Positions 58,566-64,000 of a stretch of DNA of 64,000 nt are shown one piece after another. This stretch comes from Capra hircus. Lineage: Eukaryota > Chordata > Mammalia > Artiodactyla > Bovidae. The stretch lies in assembly GCF_001704415.2 (NCBI RefSeq), contig NC_030808.1, positions 138,151,089 to 138,215,088 of the forward strand. Direction: 5' to 3'. How positions within the stretch are numbered: the stretch's first letter is position 1; each line of letters begins with the position of its first letter. Position numbers and translations under genes: made by a program. The notes below the pieces were generated by a model. The model was not told the origin of the DNA. It saw nothing but the letters and a program-made list of their open reading frames with translations, and ran no database searches.

Positions 58566-58783
58566 TTGAAAGTGAAAGTGCTAGTTGCTCAGTCATGTCC
58601 AACTATTTGTGACGCCATGAACTGAAGGCCACCAGGTTCTTCTGTCCATGGAATTTTACAGGCAAGGATACTTGAGTGGGTAGGCATTCCTTTCTCCAGG
58701 AGATCTTCCTGACCCAAGGATTGAACCCAGGTCTCCCATAGTACAGGCAGATTCTTTACCTTCTGAGCCACCAGGGAAGCCCA
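58566..58783 (-). mobile_element. Bov-tA SINE, first of a head-to-tail pair
   Basis: gaaagtgaaagtgctagttgctcagtcatgtccaac...ctttaccttctgagccaccagggaagccc. Confidence 0.92.
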
Positions 58784-58990
58784 AAGTGAAAGTGTTAGTC
58801 ACTCAGTCTTATCTAACTCTTTGTGACCCCATGGACTGTAGTCTTTTAGTCTCCTATGTTCATGGAATTCTCCAGGCAAGAATACAGGAGTGTGTAGCCA
58901 TTCTTTTCTCCAAGGGGTCTTTTCAGCCCAGGGATCAAACCCAGGTCTCCTGCATTGCAGGCAGACTCTTTATTATCAGAGCCACCAGGG
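58784..58990 (-). mobile_element. Bov-tA SINE, second of the pair
   Basis: aaagtgaaagtgttagtcactcagtcttatctaac...ctctttattatcagagccaccagggcc. Same orientation, directly abutting the first. Confidence 0.92.
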
Positions 58991-59131
58991 CCTGGTGGTT
59001 AATAATATTATTAAGAGTTTAATATCCAAAATATACAAAGAACTCACACAACTCAATATCAAAAAACAAACAACCTGATTAAGATATGGGCAGAGAACCT
59101 GAATAGACATTTTTCTAAAGAAGACATACAG

Positions 59132-59841
59132 TACAGCCACTATGGAGAACAGTGTGGAGATTCCTTAAAAAACTGGAAATAGAACTGCCTTATGACCCAG
59201 CAATCCCACTGCTGGGCATACACACCAAGGAAACCAGAATTGAAAGATACATGTGTATCCCAATGTTCATTGCAGCACTGTTTATAACAGCCAGGACATG
59301 GAAGCAACCTAGATGTCCATCAGCAGATGAATGGATAAGAAAGCTGTGGTACATATACACAATATACTCAGCCATTAAAAAGAATACATTTGAATCAGTT
59401 CTAATGAGGTGGATGAAACTGGAGCCGATTATACAGAGTGAAGTAAGCCAGAAAGAAAAACACCAATACAGTATACTAACGCATATATATGGAATTTAGA
59501 AAGATGGTAACGATAACCCTGTATGCGAGACAGCAAAAGAGACACAGATGTATAGAACAGTCTTTTGGACTCTGTGGGAGAGGGAGAGGGTGGGATGATT
59601 TGGGAGAATGGCATTGAGACATGTATAATATCATGTAAGAAACGAATCGCCAGTCTAGGTTTGATGCAGGATACAGGATGCTTGGGGCTGGTGCACGGGG
59701 ATGACCCAGAGAGATGGTATGGGGAGGGAGGGGGGAGGGGGGTTCAGGATGGGGAACACGTGTACACCCGTGGCAGATTCATGTTGATATATGGCAAAAC
59801 CAATACAGTACTGTAAAGTAAAACAAAGCAAAAGAAAAAAA
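59132..59841 (+). mobile_element. young ruminant L1 (L1_BT-like), 5'-truncated, perfect 15-bp TSD
   Basis: Last ORF2 codons (LEIELPYDPAIPLLGIHTKE, PRCPSADEWIRK) with one disruption, then 3' UTR with gggatgatttgggagaatggcattgagacatgtataatatcatg and an A-rich tail. The duplication aaagaagacatacag is at 59117-59131 and 59842-59856; it splits an older L1. Confidence 0.95.
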
Positions 59842-60029
59842 AAAGAAGACATACAGATGGCCAATAGACATATGAAAAAAATGCTCAACATCACTAATCA
59901 TCAGGGAAAACGCAATTCAAAACCACAATGCATTGCATCTATGTTTACTGCAGCATTATTTACAAATCAAGATATGAAAGCAACCGAAGGGTCAGTGGAT
60001 AGATGAATAGATAAAGAAGATGTTTATAC

Positions 60030-60090
60030 ATATATATAAACATATATATATTATATGCATTTCCATATATATATATATATATATATACAT
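60030..60090. repeat. (TA)n-rich simple repeat
   Basis: Alternating TATATA blocks inside the old L1 3' region. Confidence 0.9.
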
Positions 60091-60596
60091 AAAATGAAAC
60101 ATTACCCAGCCATAGAAAAGAAGGAAATCTTGTTAAAGATGGATAGAATTTCCTTGAGGATATTATGCAAAGTGAAATAAATCAGATGAAGAAAGACAAA
60201 TAACATGTAATTTCTCTTATATGTGGGATCTAAAAAACAAGTGAGTAAATGTAACAAAACAGAAACAGACTTACGGATACAGAGAATAAGCAGGTGGCTG
60301 CCATGTGGGAGGGGGTCGGGGGAATGAGTGAAATAGGTGAGGGAGGTTAAGAGGGACAAACTTTGAGTTACAAGAGAAATTAATCACAGGAATAAAATGT
60401 ACAACACTGGTAATATAGTCAGGAACTATGTAATAACTTTGGTGACAGATGGTAACTGGACTTATCACGGTGATCATATTGTAATGTATAGAAATATCAA
60501 ATCACTATGCTGTGCATCTGGAACTAACAGAATGTTACAGGTCAATTATACTTCAATAAACTCATAGAAAAAGAGTTCAGATTTGTGATTATCCAA

Positions 60597-61525
60597 GATG
60601 TCAAGACTGTATATTGTCACCATGCTTATTTAACTTATATGCAGAGTACATCATGAGAAACACTAGGCTAGAAGAAGCACAAGCTGGAATCAAGATTGCT
60701 GGGAGAAATATGAATACGCTCAGATATGCAGATGACACCACCCTTATGGCAGAAAGTAAAGAGGATCTAAAGAGCCTCTTGATGAAAGTGAAAGAGGAGA
60801 GTGAAAAGGCTGGCTTAAAGCTTAACATTCAGAAAGCAAAGATCATGGCATCTGGTCCCATCATTTCATGGGAAATAGATGGGGAAACAGTGGAAGCAGT
60901 GTCAGACTTTATTTTTGTGGGCTACAAAATCACTGCAGATGGTGACTGCAGCCATGAAATTAAAAGATGCTTACTCCGTGAAAGGAAAGTTATGACCAAG
61001 TTAGATAACATATTGAAAAGCAGAGACATTACTTTGCCAACAAAGGTCCATCTAGTCAAGGCTATGGTTTTTCCAGTAGTCATGTATGGATGTGAGAGTT
61101 GGATGTGAAGAAAGCTGAGCACTGAAGAACTGATGCTTTTGAACTGTGGTGTTGGAGAAGACTCTTGAGAGTCCCCTGGACTGCAAGGAGATCCAACCAG
61201 TCCATTCTTAAGGAGATCAGCCCTGGGTGTTCTTTGGAAGGAATGATGATAAAGCTGAAACTCTAGTACTTTGGCGACCTTATGTGAAGAGTTGACTCAT
61301 TGGAAAAGACTCTGATGCTGGGAAGGATTGGGGGCAGGAAGAAAAAGGGACAACAGAGGATGAGATGGCTGGATGACATCACTGGATGTCATCAATGGAT
61401 GTGAGTTTGAGTGAACTCTGGGAGATGGTGATAGACAGGCAGGCCTGGCGTGCTGTGATTCATGGGGTCGCAAAGAGTCGGACATGACTGAGCGACTGAA
61501 CTGAACTGAACTGAACTGAACTGAA
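60597..61525 (+). mobile_element. BovB LINE 3' third with YADD catalytic box
   Basis: An open 164-codon frame (60614-61108) contains LFNLYAEYIMRN, the catalytic YADD at 60725-60736, NIQKAKIMASG and KVHLVKAMVFPVVMYGCES. The frame ends at a TGA because one base is missing after 61103 compared with other copies (ggactgtgaag in the usual form, ggatgtgaag here). The element ends with (ctgaa)n at 61497-61525. 5' truncated and inactive. Confidence 0.95.
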
Positions 61526-62080
61526 GATGGGGGAAGAGGGAACTGGATGAAGGCAGTCAAAAGGTACAAACTACCAGTTATGAGATACATAAGTACTGGG
61601 ATGTAATGTACAGCATGAGAAATATAATCAACACTACTGTATGTTGTTATAAAAGTTGCTAAGAATTCTCATCTCAGGAAAAGAATATTTCTTTTTCTTT
61701 TTTGTATCTGTAAGAAATGATGGATGTTCACTAAACATATTATAGTCATCATTGCATGATGTATGTAAGTCAAATCATTATTCTGTACACCTTAAATTTA
61801 TACAGTGCTGTATGTAGGTCAATTATGGAGCTTCCCTGGTGGTTTAAGGGTAAAGAATCTGCCTGCCAATGCAGGAGACACAAGTTTGATCCCTGGGTCG
61901 CGAAGATCCCCTGGAGAAGGAAATAGCAATTCACTCCAGTATTTTTGAGTGGAAAATCCCATGGACAGAGGAGCCTGGCAGGCCACAGTCCATGGGGTTA
62001 CAAAGAGTAGGACATGACTTAGCGACTAAACAATGACAACGTTGTAGGTCAATTCTAATTCAATAAAACTGGAAAAAAAA
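61526..62080 (+). mobile_element. L1 3' UTR interrupted by a Bov-tA
   Basis: gagatacataagtactgggatgtaatgtacagcatgag..cattattctgtacaccttaaatttatacag..taggtcaatt, resuming after the SINE with ctaattcaataaaactggaaaaaaaaaa. A second L1 3' end, distinct from the one ending near 60580. Confidence 0.85.
61825..62042 (+). mobile_element. Bov-tA SINE with perfect 12-bp TSD
   Basis: gagcttccctggtggtttaagggtaaagaatctgcctgcc...gttacaaagagtaggacatgacttagcgactaaac. The duplication tgtaggtcaatt is at 61813-61824 and 62043-62054. Confidence 0.94.
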
Positions 62081-62633
62081 AAACACCTTTTTTTAAATAA
62101 AGAATTTGATTACATAAATGTACAGAGTTTTGAAGGCATTCAAGAGTCTAATTAGTAACTCATTGTCTATTCAAATGTTTTAAACTAGTATCTAGCCAAT
62201 TGAAATACATGGGGTCTTTTGAATGAAAAAAGTGATGAATATCAAAACTGAACAAATACAGCAATAAATATAAGACTTTCTCCTTAACCTGTGGTTTCTG
62301 GTGGTGCTTAGGATCTTTAGCACTGAACAAACTGCAGATATTTCAAAATAATATAGGCACAGCTGTGTTAATTCACTCAATTTTATCATAAACATGCTTA
62401 ATTGTTTCAAAATAATGCCTATTGCCTCAAGCTAGGAGAAATAAAAGTTTACTATAATTCACGCATGGTCTTAATGGGCATCAAAGACACGGAACATATT
62501 TGATTTATGGCGCAAAGAAGAAAAAAACTTAAACAAAGTAGAATAACCAGGAGACACCAGGAAGACTGTAAAAGCCTTGGTTCACGAACACGAACATGGC
62601 CCCAGAAGTCCTTGAATTTGTACCTCCTGCCCC
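62081..62633. other. gene-free interval
   Basis: No recognised repeat or exon. Confidence 0.4.
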
Positions 62634-62643
62634 GCAACCATGG

Positions 62644-62910
62644 CACCCCACTCCAGTACTCTTGCCTGGAAAATCCCATGGACAGAGGAGCCCAGTAGGC
62701 TGTAGTCCATGGGGTCACTAAGAGTCGGACACGACTGAACAACTTCTCTTTCACTTTTCACTTTCATGCATTGGAGAAGGAAATGGCAACCCACTCCAGT
62801 GTTCTTGCCTGGAGAATCCCAGGGACGGGGGAGCCTGGTGGGCTTCCGTCTGTGGGGTCGCACAGAGTCGGACACGACTGCAGCGACTTAGCAGCAGCAG
62901 CAGCAGCCCT
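62644..62910 (+). mobile_element. Bov-A2 dimeric SINE with 10-bp TSD
   Basis: caccccactccagtactcttgcctgg...linker ttttcactttcatgcattggagaagg...agcgacttagcagcagcagcagcagccct. The duplication gcaaccatgg is at 62634-62643 and 62911-62920. Its first ~15 bases are missing. Confidence 0.94.
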
Positions 62911-63129
62911 GCAACCATGGACATATGTTCTGCAGTTGACAATAGCTAAAGGGCCTCTTTAGGATCATTTGCTTGGAAGCAGGATTTCAAATCTGTAAAA
63001 AAAATTTGTGAAAAACTTAAAAGAACAAGTGTTTTCATAGTCAATTAAAAACCAGCTCATAAGTCGGGGCAACTGGAAGGTCAGGAAAGAGGTGTGAGCA
63101 GGGAGGCTCCTAGCCCTTGCTGGTTGTCT

Positions 63130-63300
63130 GCTGAGTACTAAGCAGAGTGCTGTTGATATGTATGCTAATGATGCCCCCATTTCAAGGTGCAGAAACTGAG
63201 GCTGGAGGCAAAGGGACTCATCTGAGACCACAGAGTAAGAAGTGGAGCCAAGTTGTGAACTCAGATTGCTCAGATTCTAAAAACCACTTTCTGTTCATTT
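63130..63300 (-). mobile_element. MIR SINE
   Basis: gctaatgatgcccccatttcaaggtgcagaaactgaggctgg..gagaccacagagtaagaagtggagccaagttgtgaactcag. Confidence 0.75.
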
Positions 63301-63364
63301 CAGCAATTTACCTCTGAGGTCGCCCACTGTTACTGAAATAGGACAGATGGAAACTTCAGTAGGT

Positions 63365-63400
63365 ACACACACACACACACCCCCACACACACACACCCAC
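63365..63400. repeat. (CA)n microsatellite with C interruptions
   Basis: acacacacacac cccc acacacacac ccac. Confidence 0.95.
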
Positions 63401-64000
63401 GTGTCAAAAAAAAACAGGTACAGAAGACTTCTGGGGGTAAGATAAGATCCTGAGGACACAGAATTGAGCAGAAGCCCGAGAGCCAGAGGAAAGGCTACAG
63501 CCCTGGCCTGAGAAGGCTTTTTGTTCCTGAGAAAGGGAGGAAAGCAACAGATGCCAGAAAATGGGGAGGAATGTGGAATTGGGGACGCCTGGGTGGTGTG
63601 GTGGTCACTGGTCTGTACCTCAGGATCCCTTGTCAGGAGTGAAGTCTGGTTCCCCAGCAGTGGGGAGCATCCTTTCCATCCACCAATAATGTTGCAGGCA
63701 AGGGCCACCCCAGCTTGAGCATACTCCATTCCCGGGTAAGGCCTTGCTGAGTGGTACCCTATCCTGGCTTATTCCTTTGCCCAGCTTCCTGCCCTCCCCC
63801 ACATGTGTGGATCCAGGGAGCTGCCACACCCACCCCCCACCAGGAAAGCTTTCTGCAGGAAAATCATCTCAGACCAGAAAAGTTATCTCATTGCTTTCCA
63901 GTGAGTCTACCTGCAACAGGAAGTGAAAGAACATTTTTAACAACAGGGATGCCTAATGAATATTTGAAGTTGCATAAGTCCTTGTGATATGAAGCCTTTA
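63401..64000. other. gene-free end of window
   Basis: Overlapping short open frames on both strands without known protein text. No repeat recognised. Confidence 0.4.

Larger units (their letters stand above)
57850..60580 (+). mobile_element. old L1 (ORF2 3' part and 3' UTR), multiply interrupted
   Basis: Segments at about 57850-58565, 58991-59116 and 59857-60580 are consecutive L1 text: caatgtgattcctattgcattcc..agtatggtattggcatgaaaacagacac; ccaaaatatacaaagaactcac; gaagacatacagatggccaatagacatatg; ending gttacaggtcaattatacttcaataaactc. ORF2 is interrupted and 5' truncated, so it is inactive. Confidence 0.88.
30115..64000 (-). other. presumed NEK11 intron (inferred)
   Basis: Everything above the last NEK11 exon should be intron of NEK11, because the gene spans hundreds of kilobases in human and this exon begins with a split codon and so must have an upstream partner. 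I looked for the expected preceding exon (human text near PPIFNSVMARTKMKR) on the minus strand by eye and did not find it. Either it lies beyond 64 kb or I missed a short exon. Confidence 0.6.

Noticed and set aside
388..62910. tRNA genes suggested by A/B-box-like text in many places
   Set aside because: All lie in the heads of Bov-tA or CHR SINEs; none folds as an intact tRNA followed by a T-run terminator.
30115..64000. Additional NEK11 exons
   Set aside because: Minus-strand frames were read for the expected preceding exon text (PPIFNSVMARTKMKR); no match with splice sites was found by eye.
1..64000. CRISPR arrays, operons, phage or plasmid features
   Set aside because: The sequence is a vertebrate chromosome; short direct repeats here are target-site duplications, SINE copies or microsatellites.

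Overview
The window is vertebrate nuclear DNA from a ruminant, most likely a bovid. The evidence is the repeat content: Bov-tA and Bov-A SINEs, BovB (RTE) LINEs with their TGAAC tails, a young ruminant L1 and CHR-type tRNA SINEs occur throughout, lying over older mammalian repeats (MIR, L2, MER5A, MER2/Tigger, a MER1-like hAT). There is no bacterial gene organisation, and nearly every long open frame is a repeat or a shadow frame.

Two protein-coding genes can be supported, both on the minus strand. (1) NUDT16 is complete: three coding exons (16960-16823, 16728-16459, 15746-15567), all splice junctions GT-AG, 195 codons, and an intact Nudix box. It starts inside a CpG island (about 16.4-17.25 kb) that carries four CCAAT boxes just upstream of the ATG. 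(2) The last coding exon of NEK11 lies at 30114-29823 and encodes the conserved C-terminal tail of this checkpoint kinase. NEK11 upstream of NUDT16 on the same strand matches the order I know from human 3q22.1, which supports both calls. The rest of the window above 30.1 kb is therefore probably NEK11 intron; no further NEK11 exon was recognised there.

Layout: 0-15 kb is intergenic, downstream of NUDT16, with two ERV LTRs in the same orientation (857-1634 and about 3600-4236), SINEs, BovB pieces and a hAT MITE. 15.5-17.3 kb is NUDT16 and its promoter. 17.3-29.3 kb is the NEK11-NUDT16 intergenic space, with nested L1, SINE and MER5A insertions. 29.3-30.2 kb is the 3' end of NEK11, with a degraded coding-like segment of unknown origin on the opposite strand. 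30.2-64 kb is the presumed NEK11 intron: a 2.1 kb BovB with reverse-transcriptase motifs (36.3-38.4 kb), a full-length U6 snRNA pseudogene (48.15 kb), long repeat-poor stretches (49-57.8 kb) and a complex L1/Bov-tA/L1/BovB nest (57.8-62.1 kb).

I see no sign of an undescribed multi-gene system. The most useful observations are the CCAAT array at NUDT16, the divergent NEK11 C-terminus, the unidentified pseudogene-like segment antisense to it, the U6 pseudogene, and a series of insertions with intact target-site duplications that give a relative order of events. Family names for old repeats come from recognition of their consensus and were not computed.
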